64,000 bases of DNA. It comes from Fictibacillus nanhaiensis (GTDB lineage Bacteria > Bacillota > Bacilli > Bacillales > Fictibacillaceae). The position numbers and the translations under genes were made by a program. The DNA lies in assembly GCF_023715445.1 (NCBI RefSeq), contig NZ_JAMBOD010000006.1, positions 1 to 64,000 on the forward strand. Direction: 5' to 3'. Positions 8,392 through 16,648 of the stretch are shown here, piece after piece; the first letter of the stretch is position 1, and every line of letters begins with the position of its first letter. Below the pieces are notes generated by a model. It saw only the letters and a program-made list of their open reading frames with translations. It searched no databases and was not told where the DNA came from.

Positions 8392-9063
8392 TTGAATAAA
8401 ACTGTCATTATTACAGGCGGAGGTTCAGGTCTTGGTCTTGCCTTAGCCCGCCAATACAATAAAGAATTTAATATATGCCTTCTCGGGCGTACGGAAGCAA
8501 AACTGCAAGAAGCAGTACAAACCCTTTCACAAAAAGGTAACCGAGTTTTTTATAAAGTTTGTAATGCTGCTGACTATGAACAAATACAAACCGTTTTGAG
8601 AACTGTATTTGAAGAAGAAACTGTACATCTTTTAATCAACAACGCTGGCATTGGCGTTTTCGAGCCCCTGTATTCATTAACAAGAGCTGATATTGAAGGC
8701 ATGGTCGAAACGAATGTGTATGGTACGATCTACCCCTCACAAGCAGCTTTCCCATATTTTAAAAAACAGGGCTTTGGAAAAGTTATGAACATTATCTCAA
8801 CTGCTGGATTAAGAGGCAAAGTGAATGAATCAGTATACTGCGCAACGAAGTTTGCCGTGCGCGGTTTTACAGAAAGCCTCGTTAAAGAATGGGAAGGTAC
8901 AAATATATTCCCAACGGCTGTCTATATGGGAGGCATGGATACCCCGTTTTGGGATGAGACTGACCATATTAAAGACCGGTCCCGGCTAAAGTCTCCTGAT
9001 ACTGTTGCTGAATTGATTTTCAGCCAGGATGATAACCGTTCTGAAATTTTTATAGATCGTTAA
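8392..9063 (+). CDS. Short-chain dehydrogenase
   Basis: A 223-residue SDR with TGGGSGLG at residues 8-15, NNAGIG near 80, the catalytic Ser in NIISTAG and YCATK. It is a little short, lacking the usual long C-terminal substrate loop. The start is a TTG at 8392 behind AGGAGTG; an open frame runs further upstream through yfhH's start but without a ribosome binding site. Its 3' end overlaps recX by 14 bases, convergently. Confidence 0.85.
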   Translation: MNKTVIITGGGSGLGLALARQYNKEFNICLLGRTEAKLQEAVQTLSQKGNRVFYKVCNAADYEQIQTVLRTVFEEETVHLLINNAGIGVFEPLYSLTRADIEGMVETNVYGTIYPSQAAFPYFKKQGFGKVMNIISTAGLRGKVNESVYCATKFAVRGFTESLVKEWEGTNIFPTAVYMGGMDTPFWDETDHIKDRSRLKSPDTVAELIFSQDDNRSEIFIDR

Positions 9064-9865
9064 TTTCTTCACCATTCAGCAATTCAGAAATTACAGATGA
9101 ATCGAAGCCCTTGCTGTACAAAAAACGCTTCATGCGTGACTCGTACTCGTACCCGTTATATTTTTTGTACTTTTGATGCGCTTTTCTCGCATGAACAAGC
9201 AGGGCTTCTTTTTCCTCTTCAGGAGTTTGACTGATTTTTGCTTCCTGAAATGCCATTTCAATTACTTCCCATGTAAATCCTTTTTGCTGAAGCTGCTGAG
9301 CGATCTTTTGCTTTTGTTCTTTTTCTGATCGTTTCGCACTGCTCCTGAATTGCTTTTGAATAAACTTCACGGAAGCCTCAAGCTGTTCTTCATAAGTGAA
9401 CTGATTCAGTGCTTCTTCCGTATGACTCTCACCGATTCCTTTTTTCTTCAGTTCCTGGCGTATTGCGCCCGGTCCCTTAAAAGAAGTATTCATACGGCTT
9501 TTCACAAAAGAATCCGCAAAAGTTTTGTCATTAACAAAATCGTATTCTGATAATTTATTCATTACTCTTTTGATCGTGGTTTCAGGAACCTCTTTTTTCT
9601 CCAGATAGGCCTCTATTTCATGTACTGTCCGCATACGGTAAGATAAAAAATGAAGGGCTTTGTTAAATGCTTTCCGATATTGATCTTCCTCAATAATCTC
9701 TTCCCACTCATCTTCATTGATCTCCATACCTTTTTGCAGCTGAAACTTTATTAAAACATCAGCATCTACACTAAAGGCAAACTCTTCTTTTGTTCCTTTT
9801 TTTAAAAAAACATTAAATCGATCATCATTTTTTTGCTGAGCAGAAATCCTTGTTATAACAGCCAT
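9050..9865 (-). CDS. recX: Regulatory protein RecX
   Basis: Modulates RecA filaments during recombination and repair. The 271-residue protein is made of helical RecX repeats; recognisable blocks are ALHFLSYRMRTVHEIEAYL and YDFVNDKTFADSFV, then MKRFLYSKGFD near the C-terminus. Length matches the longer Bacillus RecX. Start after AAGGTGGGTAG. The yfhH-recX linkage is as in B. subtilis although here an SDR gene separates them. Confidence 0.93.
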   Translation of the reverse strand: MAVITRISAQQKNDDRFNVFLKKGTKEEFAFSVDADVLIKFQLQKGMEINEDEWEEIIEEDQYRKAFNKALHFLSYRMRTVHEIEAYLEKKEVPETTIKRVMNKLSEYDFVNDKTFADSFVKSRMNTSFKGPGAIRQELKKKGIGESHTEEALNQFTYEEQLEASVKFIQKQFRSSAKRSEKEQKQKIAQQLQQKGFTWEVIEMAFQEAKISQTPEEEKEALLVHARKAHQKYKKYNGYEYESRMKRFLYSKGFDSSVISELLNGEEINDL

Positions 9866-9999
9866 CTACCCACCTTCTTTCATCCATTAGTGTACCATAA
9901 TTTCTAATTTTAGTGGCCAGGTAAACCTCTTTGTTGTGTGTACGGAAACCTGTCTTCCGTGTAATATCAACGAAAGGCTGTTTTCGTAAACTTTGTTGT

Positions 10000-10240
10000 T
10001 CTTAGAAGTGGTTGAATTCCGTTACAGGATGCTCGCTTTCCGCGGGGGTAAGGTGAGCCCGTTCGAAGATAATTAAAGATACTGAGTCAGAGAAGCATAT
10101 TGCTCCTGCGTCTCCAAGATAATTCTATCGAAGAGGGCTTCCTCGTCGCATGCCTTACGGGAAGGCTACTCAGGTGGTTGGCACGCACCTTGAACTCTAA
10201 TCAACTTGTCAATGAAGGCACTTTACAAAAATAACCTAAA
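10000..10240 (+). repeat. Interspersed GC-rich intergenic repeat, copy 2
   Basis: A 240-bp copy containing CCGTTACAGGATGCTCGCTT, CCGCGGG, GCTCCTGCGTCT, CCTCGTCGCATGCCTTAC, GGTTGGCACGCACCTTG and CAATCAACTTGTCAATGAAG-like blocks. Fills most of the recX-ybdD gap, which otherwise holds no gene. Confidence 0.85.
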
Positions 10241-10270
10241 AGCAACAACCTTTTAGAAAAGAGCCCAACG

Positions 10271-10303
10271 AAAAAAGCATCCTCCCTATTAGAGAAGATG
10301 CTT
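10271..10303 (-). terminator. Terminator of cstA-ybdD
   Basis: AAAGCATCTTCTC pairs imperfectly with GGAGGATGCTTT, followed by TTTT; located after the SECIS-like hairpin of ybdD. Confidence 0.75.
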
Positions 10304-10312
10304 TATCGTCGA

Positions 10313-10329
10313 AAGTGCAGCCTGCACTT
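10313..10329 (-). promoter_or_regulatory. Candidate bacterial SECIS element of ybdD
   Basis: A perfect 7-bp stem (AAGTGCA/TGCACTT) with loop GGC, read on the minus strand. The apical GG begins 19 nucleotides after the UGA at 10342-10344. Bacterial SECIS elements place a short stem with apical G residues about 16-37 nucleotides after the UGA, so this fits. The peroxiredoxin gene at 39411 has the same spacing. Confidence 0.65.
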
Positions 10330-10338
10330 GTTTGTAGC

Positions 10339-10548
10339 TTATCAACAGCGTTTTGCGTTTGCACCATATTTATTTTCAAGTAAATCCGCAAAGAACTCTT
10401 TCTCAGTTGGCGGCTTTTGTTCAGGATGATTTTTCTCCAAATGCTTCACATAAGCTTGGTAGTCAGGCAGGTTTGATATTCCCTTTCCAATATAAAAAAT
10501 CACTTGAAAGATACTTCTCACCCATTCCCAAGCGGCTTTAAAACTCAT
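10339..10548 (-). CDS. ybdD: YbdD/YjiX (Sel_put) small protein, probable C-terminal selenocysteine
   Basis: A small protein encoded with the pyruvate/peptide carrier CstA in many bacteria. Blocks GISNLPDYQAYVKHLEKNHP and EKEFFADLLENKYG are diagnostic. E. coli homologues end in two cysteines; here the reading is AAR-type KRC followed by TGA and then TAA. Reading TGA as Sec gives a 69-residue protein ending Cys-Sec, with the stop at 10339-10341. If TGA is a stop the protein ends at Cys68. A SECIS-like hairpin follows. The ATG overlaps the cstA stop (ATGA), so translation is coupled. Confidence 0.75.
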
Positions 10549-12647
10549 GAAACCTCACCAAGCTTTGTTTGTACAAAAGGCTCTTCAGAAGTTTCTAAAG
10601 GTTTATCGCTCTTGATCGCTTTATACCAAATTCTCAATGCATCAATGAGGACACCTAAAATAAGAAGCATAAAGATAGCAGTTAAATAAGCGTTAAGCGT
10701 GTTATTAAAAACCAGTTTTTCAGCCGCTTCAATTGATGGTACTGTCGGCGGCAGGTTACCGCTTGCTGCAGCTTCCTTCATAACTTCTGCCTGTTTTAAG
10801 AAACCAATCTTTGGAATATCGGAGAAGATCTTTTGCCATGCTGCATAAAAAGTTACAATCATTAACCAAGCAAGCGGAACAAGTGTAACCCAAACAAACT
10901 TCTTTTTACCCATCTTCAAAATAACCGTTGTCGCCACAATCAGAGCTATTGCGGCTAACATTTGGTTAACGATACCGAACAATGGCCAAAGCGTGTTGAT
11001 GCCACCTAGCGGATCTGTTACACCTACTACTAAAAAGTAGCCCCAGCCAGCCACTACTAATGCACTCGTAAAGTATACTGCAGGCATAGAATCTGTCTTA
11101 CGAAGCGGCTTAAATACTTGTCCAAGCAGATCTTGGAGCATAAACCGTCCCACACGTGTACCTGCATCTATGGTAGTCAAAATAAATACAGCTTCAAATA
11201 ATATCGCAAAGTGGTACCAGAAGGCCATCAATTGTGGTCCTCCGATTACTTGCGAAAAGATTTGCGCGATCCCGACAGCAAGGGATGGAGCTCCCCCTGT
11301 ACGGGATAGAATGGACTCTTCATCTACATTTTTAGCAAGTTCATTGATTTCATCAGCTGAAACCGTAAAGCCCCATGACGAAATCGTTGATGCGGCAGTC
11401 GCTACATCTGGTCCTATGGCAGCCCCTGGTGAATTAATTGCAAAATAGATTCCAGGAGTCAAAAGCGTTGCAGCTACCATCGCCATAATTGCAACAAAGG
11501 ATTCTGTAAGCATACCTGCATATCCAATCATAGGAGCATGCTGCTCATTTGCTATTAACTTAGGTGACGTACCAGAAGAGATTAGTGCATGGAAACCAGA
11601 AATAGCTCCACAAGCAATGGTAATAAACAGAAACGGAAATAGATTACCTGCGAATACAGGCCCTGTTCCATCAATAAATTTAGTGAGTGCAGGCATCTGA
11701 ATTTCTGGCATTACAATCAAAATACCTAATGCCATCATTCCGATTACCCCTACTTTTAAAAATGTACTTAAATAATCTCGAGGTGCTAAAAGCATCCATA
11801 CAGGAAGAACGGACGCTAAGAAACCGTAAATGATCAGCATCCACGCCAATGTTTCACCATCAAATGTGAAAAGAGGTGCCAACGTTGGAGAATCAGCAAC
11901 CCACTGTCCGCTGATCAATGCAAAAATTAATAAAACAAATCCAATAATAGATGCTTCTCCAACTCTTCCGGGCCTTATGTATCGCATATAAAAGCCCATA
12001 AACAAAGCAATTGGAATCGTCATGGCAATCGTATAAGTTCCCCACGGACTGGATTTTAGTGCATTAACTACAACCAATGCGAGTACGGCAATTAAAATAA
12101 TCATAATAGCAAAAACACCGATTAAAGCTAAAATACCTCCAACTGGTCCTATTTCTTCTTTCGCTATCTGACCAATTGATTTACCTCTTCTTCTCATGGA
12201 AATGATTAAAATTACAAAGTCCTGAACCGCTCCAGCTAATACTGCTCCGACGATAATCCATATCGTACCAGGCAAGTATCCCATTTGAGCAGCCAGTGTT
12301 GGACCCACAAGCGGACCGGCTCCAGCGATCGCTGCAAAATGATGGCCATATAACACCCATTTGTTTGTTGGTACATAATCTTTTCCATCAGCGTATCGTT
12401 CAGCCGGTGTAGCATTATTTTTGTTAAGACTGAAAATTTTCGTTGCAATAAAACGTGCATAAAAACGGTAAGCAATAGCATACGTACACAAAGAAGCAAC
12501 AACAAACCAAATAGCATTAATCTTTTCGTCTCTCTGCAAAGCTATGATGGAAAGAGCAATACCTCCAGCCAGCGCTATCCCGATCCAAAATAGCGCTTTC
12601 AAAAACGGATTCTTTTTCTTTGCAGGTAAGTTTCTCTGAAGCTCCAT
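10545..12647 (-). CDS. cstA: CstA-family carbon starvation/pyruvate transporter
   Basis: A 700-residue integral membrane protein with about 16-18 helices. CstA family hallmarks are visible: YGHHFAAIAGAGPLVGPTLAAQMGY near residue 110 and ISSGTSPKLI and VGWGYF-like segments later. Family members take up pyruvate or peptides when carbon is scarce. The leading 15 residues are basic and cytoplasmic. Start ATG at 12647 follows a GGAGGAGAGAACGCGT context. Coupled to ybdD downstream. Confidence 0.9.
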   Translation of the reverse strand: MELQRNLPAKKKNPFLKALFWIGIALAGGIALSIIALQRDEKINAIWFVVASLCTYAIAYRFYARFIATKIFSLNKNNATPAERYADGKDYVPTNKWVLYGHHFAAIAGAGPLVGPTLAAQMGYLPGTIWIIVGAVLAGAVQDFVILIISMRRRGKSIGQIAKEEIGPVGGILALIGVFAIMIILIAVLALVVVNALKSSPWGTYTIAMTIPIALFMGFYMRYIRPGRVGEASIIGFVLLIFALISGQWVADSPTLAPLFTFDGETLAWMLIIYGFLASVLPVWMLLAPRDYLSTFLKVGVIGMMALGILIVMPEIQMPALTKFIDGTGPVFAGNLFPFLFITIACGAISGFHALISSGTSPKLIANEQHAPMIGYAGMLTESFVAIMAMVAATLLTPGIYFAINSPGAAIGPDVATAASTISSWGFTVSADEINELAKNVDEESILSRTGGAPSLAVGIAQIFSQVIGGPQLMAFWYHFAILFEAVFILTTIDAGTRVGRFMLQDLLGQVFKPLRKTDSMPAVYFTSALVVAGWGYFLVVGVTDPLGGINTLWPLFGIVNQMLAAIALIVATTVILKMGKKKFVWVTLVPLAWLMIVTFYAAWQKIFSDIPKIGFLKQAEVMKEAAASGNLPPTVPSIEAAEKLVFNNTLNAYLTAIFMLLILGVLIDALRIWYKAIKSDKPLETSEEPFVQTKLGEVS

Positions 12648-12752
12648 ACGCGTTCTCTCCTCCTCAATAATGGTACTATAATATGTACAAGATGAATTAT
12701 AACAAATATTCTAAATTTTTAAATAACAATTATTTGATTGAGGTGGAATTTA

Positions 12753-13646
12753 TTGAAAAATATTTTAATAACTGGAGGAACAGGTTTCGTAGGAAGGCAT
12801 TTGTCAAAACATTTAACAGCACAAGGAAATGAAATTTATATACTCACAAGAAGTGACAGAAAAACAAAGGAAAAAAGTATTCATTATGTAAAATGGATGA
12901 ACGGTCAGCAGCCAGAACTTCCATCTATTGATGCAGTTATTAACCTCGCTGGAGAATCAATCAATGGAAGATGGACCGATGAGAAGAAGAAGGCAATTTT
13001 AAACAGCCGTTTAAAAGTAACAGAAGAATTATTACAACTGGTTGCAAAGATGCAGGAAAAACCGGCCGTTTGGGTCAACGCATCTGCCATCGGCTATTAC
13101 GGGACATCCAAAACAGATATTTTCACAGAGCAAACAACAAAACACGGAAACGATTTTTTAGCAGAAGTAGTCAAAGCATGGGAAACGAAAGCAAGTGAAG
13201 CTGAAACACATGGCTGCAGAACCGTATTTACCCGTTTCGGTCTTATATTAGGAAGGGACGGAGGCGTACTTCCTCAACTTTCTTTTCCGTATCGCTTTTT
13301 TGCAGGAGGAACTGTAGGCTCAGGTGTTCAGTGGGTATCGTGGGTTCATGTTGAAGATGTTGCACAGCTAATAAAAGAATCCATTGAAAAAGAGCAATAT
13401 GCAGGTCCAGTTAACGTTACCGCTCCAAACCCTGTCACCATGAAAGAGTTCGGTCAAGTTACAGGAGACGTTATGCACAGACCACATTGGCTCCCAGTCC
13501 CGTCCATTGCATTTAAGCTCTTATTTGGAGAAATGAGCATGCTGATTCTAAAGGGGCAGCAAGTCCTCCCTGAAAAAGCTTTAGACGCAGGCTACACTTT
13601 TAAATATCCTCACCTGAAGGGGGCTTTACATGATTTGTTACAATGA
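12753..13646 (+). CDS. yfhF: NAD-dependent epimerase-like protein YfhF
   Basis: A 297-residue member of the TIGR01777 extended-SDR family. The nucleotide site TGGTGFVGRHL starts at residue 7; AVINLAGESINGRW, NASAIGYYG and WVHVEDVA follow in the family order. Reaction unknown. The TTG at 12753 is chosen because GAGGTGG lies six bases before it. In B. subtilis yfhF is next to recX. Confidence 0.88.
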   Translation: MKNILITGGTGFVGRHLSKHLTAQGNEIYILTRSDRKTKEKSIHYVKWMNGQQPELPSIDAVINLAGESINGRWTDEKKKAILNSRLKVTEELLQLVAKMQEKPAVWVNASAIGYYGTSKTDIFTEQTTKHGNDFLAEVVKAWETKASEAETHGCRTVFTRFGLILGRDGGVLPQLSFPYRFFAGGTVGSGVQWVSWVHVEDVAQLIKESIEKEQYAGPVNVTAPNPVTMKEFGQVTGDVMHRPHWLPVPSIAFKLLFGEMSMLILKGQQVLPEKALDAGYTFKYPHLKGALHDLLQ

Positions 13647-13676
13647 TAATAAAAACAATTTATCAGGTGACAAAGA

Positions 13677-14807
13677 ATGAAAAAATTAATTCAAAAAGCA
13701 AAAGTTTACCCTATAACAAGCAATGAGCTTGAGCAAGGAGACGTACTAATCGAAAACGGCAAGATCATTGCTGTCCAAAACCATATAGAGCCTTCAGATG
13801 ATATGGAAATCTTTGAAGCAGAAAATCTGCATCTTCTCCCTGGCTTTATTGATGTACATACACACTTAGGTCTCTATGATGAAGGTACTGGCTGGGCTGG
13901 AAATGACGCAAACGAAACTCATGAAGTTTTAACTCCCCATATCCGTGCCATTGATGGCTGTCATCCTCTTGATATCGCGTTTAAAGATGCTGTTAAATAT
14001 GGTGTAACTACCGCTCATATCATGCCGGGAAGTGCAAATGTTATAGGGGGAACCACCTCTGTAATCAAAACACACGGGCATGATATCCGGAAGATGATCA
14101 TCAAGGAAACAGCAGGATTAAAAATAGCACTCGGAGAAAATCCAAAACGGATTCATAGCGGCCGCCATAACGATTCCATTACTAGAATGGGGATTATGGG
14201 AATGCTCCGGGAAGCATTTTATCAAGCCATGGATTCCGCCTATCAGGATAACTTGCGTGTTGCACCTATTGCAGCAGCATTAAAACGAGAGATCCCGGTC
14301 CGTATTCATGCACATCGAGCAGATGACATCTTATCCGCCATCCGTTTTGCAGAAGAATTTAATCTTGATTACCGGATTGAGCATTGTACCGAGGGACACC
14401 TAGTTGCAGATTCGCTTAAAGATTTAAATCTTAAGGTAAGTGTCGGCCCAACTTTAACGCGTAAATCAAAAATTGAATTAAAGAACAAAACGTGGGACAC
14501 GTATCGTATACTATCTGAAAATAATGTCGAAGTTTCGATTACGACGGATCATCCTTATATCCCGATTCAATATTTAAATGTTTGTGCAGCCATCGCCGTC
14601 CGCGAAGGACTAAGCGAGAAAAAGGCACTTGAAGGCATCACCATTGCACCTGCCAGGAACCTTGGAATAGCGAATCGTGTCGGAAGTATCGAACCTGGAA
14701 AAGATGCTGATCTATCCCTTTGGACAGAGCATCCGTTCCACTTTTCAGCAGCCCCTGTAATGACCATGATTGACGGAGAAATAATTTACAAAAAATCAAC
14801 AAAATAA
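13677..14807 (+). CDS. Metal-dependent amidohydrolase
   Basis: A 376-residue amidohydrolase-superfamily protein related to imidazolonepropionases. Metal ligands are visible as DVHTHLG near residue 60, HAHRAD near 213, IEHCTEG near 233 and TTDHPYIP near 291. The C-terminal EPGKDADLSLW is the return of the small beta-sandwich domain. The substrate is unknown. The 30-base gap after yfhF with AGGTGACAAAG before its ATG suggests an operon. Confidence 0.85.
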   Translation: MKKLIQKAKVYPITSNELEQGDVLIENGKIIAVQNHIEPSDDMEIFEAENLHLLPGFIDVHTHLGLYDEGTGWAGNDANETHEVLTPHIRAIDGCHPLDIAFKDAVKYGVTTAHIMPGSANVIGGTTSVIKTHGHDIRKMIIKETAGLKIALGENPKRIHSGRHNDSITRMGIMGMLREAFYQAMDSAYQDNLRVAPIAAALKREIPVRIHAHRADDILSAIRFAEEFNLDYRIEHCTEGHLVADSLKDLNLKVSVGPTLTRKSKIELKNKTWDTYRILSENNVEVSITTDHPYIPIQYLNVCAAIAVREGLSEKKALEGITIAPARNLGIANRVGSIEPGKDADLSLWTEHPFHFSAAPVMTMIDGEIIYKKSTK

Positions 14808-14810
14808 CTA

Positions 14811-14839
14811 TTTTCTTTTTTAGAAAAATGTCTTATGAT
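14811..14839 (+). promoter_or_regulatory. Possible sigma-A promoter for the GNAT leader RNA
   Basis: A TATGAT -10 at 14834-14839 with a weak TTTTCT -35 seventeen bases upstream. Transcription would start close to 14846, at the base of the first leader hairpin. Confidence 0.35.
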
Positions 14840-14842
14840 ACA

Positions 14843-14896
14843 AGAAGAGCAACATGCGGATCACATTGATCCGGTTTAACTATAAAGTGCTCTTCT
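14843..14896 (+). ncRNA. Nested hairpin at the start of the GNAT leader
   Basis: An outer 9-bp stem AGAAGAGCA/TGCTCTTCT encloses an inner 7-bp stem CGGATCA/TGATCCG with a 3-nt loop. There is no T run after it, so it is unlikely to be a terminator of the amidohydrolase gene; it looks like a structured 5' domain. Confidence 0.5.
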
Positions 14897-14932
14897 GTAT
14901 ACCAAAAATTATTTTCATAAATTAAATATTGA

Positions 14933-15052
14933 GCAAGGGAAGGCAATTGGTGCGCCACCAGCTATGACTGGTCCTAGTGGGTTCGATTCCCACCCCGAAT
15001 TAATTTTTATTCTTAATTCGAGGGTGGGGGATAATTCTGCCCTCTAGGAGGG
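14933..15052 (+). promoter_or_regulatory. tRNA-like leader with mutually exclusive folds controlling the GNAT ribosome binding site
   Basis: Bases 14942-14956 can form a short D-like arm with GG in the loop, 14957-14972 a 5-bp anticodon-like arm, and 14977-14993 a perfect T-arm with loop TTCGATT. The acceptor stem is poor (GGG/CCC only). Alternatively 14989-15003 pairs over 15 bp with 15013-15028, destroying the T-arm. In that state CCCTC at 15040-15044 is free to pair with GAGGG at 15048-15052, the Shine-Dalgarno. If the tRNA-like fold forms, GAGGG at 15020-15024 can instead capture CCCTC and free the site. Confidence 0.6.
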
Positions 15053-15058
15053 ATTAAA

Positions 15059-15619
15059 TTGTTGAAAAAGCGTGATTTATCAGAGAGTCATGTTCTTTAC
15101 AATTTAATGGTGCACCCAGACGTCTTCCCTTTTGTACGGCAAAAAGCTGCTTCTTTTGAGGAATTTATGTTCCTGACGAAGCAAACGATCGAGGAAGAAG
15201 ACCAAGGAAAAATCATTTCCAGAACAATTTTGGATGAATGGCATAATCCTATCGGCACCATTAATCTTTTCGATGTTCAAGATGGTTACGGCTTTCTTGG
15301 AACATGGATTGGTCAGCCATACTTTGGCAAGGGATATAACAATATAGCAAAAGAAGCATTCTTTTCTGAATTGTTTTATGAAAAGGATATTCATACGGTA
15401 TTTATGAGAATCCGAAAGGTTAACATCCGCTCTCAAAAGGCTGCGGAAAAAATTCCTTATGTCACGCTTGCAAACGAGACACGCAAGGATATTTATGACC
15501 AGCTAAATCAAGGTGAGGAAATTTATAACCTTTATCAAATTGAAAAAGACAATTTCTTGATGCATCAGCTGCGTAACCAGCCGCTGGAAGTTGCAGAAGA
15601 ACAATTAAAGGAAGCTTAA
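15059..15619 (+). CDS. GNAT-family N-acetyltransferase
   Basis: A 186-residue protein with the RimJ/RimL-like start (LSESHVLYNLMVHPDVFPFVR) and the acetyl-CoA loop region WIGQPYFGKGYN near residue 83, followed by RIRKVNIRSQKAAEKI. Targets of such enzymes include protein N-termini, antibiotics and small amines; the substrate is not evident. The TTG start at 15059 is six bases after AGGAGG. The structured leader upstream suggests tight translational control. Confidence 0.82.
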   Translation: MLKKRDLSESHVLYNLMVHPDVFPFVRQKAASFEEFMFLTKQTIEEEDQGKIISRTILDEWHNPIGTINLFDVQDGYGFLGTWIGQPYFGKGYNNIAKEAFFSELFYEKDIHTVFMRIRKVNIRSQKAAEKIPYVTLANETRKDIYDQLNQGEEIYNLYQIEKDNFLMHQLRNQPLEVAEEQLKEA

Positions 15620-15655
15620 CACACGAAACATGTTGATAAAGCTTGCACATACTAA

Positions 15656-15685
15656 GACCACCTTCATTTTGAAGGTGGTTTATTT
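15656..15685 (+). terminator. Terminator of the GNAT gene
   Basis: ACCACCTTCA pairs with GAAGGTGGT across a TTTT loop, followed by TTATTT. Confidence 0.85.
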
Positions 15686-15702
15686 AGTTGGTTGTTGCCG
15701 CA

Positions 15703-15945
15703 AACTTTGATGCTCTTGAAAGCAGTTGTTTTCCGTTACAGGATACTCGCTTTCCGCGGGGCGTGTGGTGAGCCTCCTCGGCGCTGTGCACCCATAGGAG
15801 TCTCACCTTCCAGGAAATGTGCTCCTGCGTCTGCAAGGAAAACAGTCGAAGCTTGTTCCTCGTCGCATGCCTTGCAGGAAGTATATCAGGTGGCTGGCAC
15901 GCACCTTGCACTCCAATCAACTTGTCAATGAAGAGCATATCAAAA
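15703..15945 (+). repeat. Interspersed GC-rich intergenic repeat, copy 3
   Basis: Same blocks and order as copy 2: CCGTTACAGGATACTCGCTT, CCGCGGGGCGTG, GCTCCTGCGTCTGCAAGG, CCTCGTCGCATGCCTTGC, GGCTGGCACGCACCTTG and CAATCAACTTGTCAATGAAG. Confidence 0.85.
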
Positions 15946-15994
15946 AATCTAAACAATGTTTTAGATTTGAACCATGAATTAGGAGGGCATTCTG

Positions 15995-16132
15995 ATGAAA
16001 AGCAGCAAACGTGAAGCAAAAGAACGTAACAACGATTTAACGAAAACACAGGAAGTGATATACAAAGAAGAATTTAAATCTGCGGAATCAGTTGCGGAAA
16101 CAAAAGAAATGACAAATGAAGACTATTCATAA
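15995..16132 (+). CDS. yfhE: Small YfhE-like protein
   Basis: A 45-residue charged protein with the segment LTKTQEVIYKEEFKSAE, which matches the conserved core of the YfhE family. A strong AGGAGGG precedes the ATG at 15995. Function unknown; it is followed by yfhD, the same pair found in B. subtilis. Confidence 0.65.
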   Translation: MKSSKREAKERNNDLTKTQEVIYKEEFKSAESVAETKEMTNEDYS

Positions 16133-16253
16133 ATAGGTTGTTTCTTCCTGTATGGGGATTACCTATTCTGCACATTCTAAGTTCGAGGACAAGTTCCTCA
16201 AACGCTTTTGTTTTACGTTTCAAACATTGTAATATCTTTAAGGAGGTATTTGT

Positions 16254-16418
16254 GTGGAAAAACGTAACCGAAAGTCCCCATCGCACAACAATGCTAAAGC
16301 TTCACAAGCCAAAGGACTTGACGTCGAGTACTCAAGTGAATTGGCAGATCAGGACGATCTTGAAGCACAAGCACGTGCACAAGCCGCTGACCGACGCCAG
16401 AAAAACGGCCGTCGCTAA
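16254..16418 (+). CDS. yfhD: YfhD-like small protein
   Basis: A 54-residue hydrophilic protein with the YfhD family core GLDVEYSSELADQDDLEAQA followed by RAQAADRRQ. The GTG start at 16254 is fixed by AAGGAGGT. YfhD is thought to be sporulation-associated; no activity is known. Ends at a strong terminator. Confidence 0.85.
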   Translation: MEKRNRKSPSHNNAKASQAKGLDVEYSSELADQDDLEAQARAQAADRRQKNGRR

Positions 16419-16423
16419 GTGCA

Positions 16424-16456
16424 AAAAGACCTGCTGGGATAGCAGGTCTTTTTTTA
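16424..16456 (+). terminator. Terminator of yfhD
   Basis: AGACCTGCT/AGCAGGTCT stem followed by TTTTTTT. Confidence 0.9.
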
Positions 16457-16485
16457 ATATAAGAATTATTGTTTTCTTTATCCAT

Positions 16486-16622
16486 TGTGGATAATGTTAT
16501 TAACAGGCATGTGGATAATGTGTATAAATCCATTAATCATATAAGTAATTATGTGCAATTCTGTGCAAAAATTGTGAATTATACACAGAATCTGTGGAAA
16601 ACCATGTGGATAGTGTGTATAT
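16486..16622. promoter_or_regulatory. DnaA-box cluster
   Basis: Two perfect DnaA boxes (TGTGGATAA, the complement of TTATCCACA) at 16486-16494 and 16510-16518. One-mismatch boxes lie at 16519-16527, 16579-16587 (opposite orientation), 16593-16601 and 16605-16613. Two-mismatch boxes lie at 16562-16570 and 16614-16622. Several are directly abutting. No dnaA, dnaN or rnpA genes are near, so this is a non-origin cluster. DnaA-box clusters outside oriC restrain initiation in B. subtilis. Confidence 0.75.
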
Positions 16623-16648
16623 TTCTGAATTTTAAAGTAATAAAATTA

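Noticed and set aside
14933-15000. Functional tRNA gene
   Set aside because: T-arm is perfect but the acceptor stem pairs only three bases, the D-stem is three bases, the anticodon loop has six bases, and no CCA-proximal end fits.
15020-15030. T-box motif (AGGGTGG) in the GNAT leader
   Set aside because: Only the first seven bases of the 14-base T-box sequence match; no ACCGCG, specifier loop or terminator/antiterminator pair is seen. The segment is better explained by pairing with the T-arm strand.
16486-16622. Chromosome origin
   Set aside because: No dnaA, dnaN, rpmH or rnpA and no clear AT-rich unwinding element; the gene context is the yfh region.
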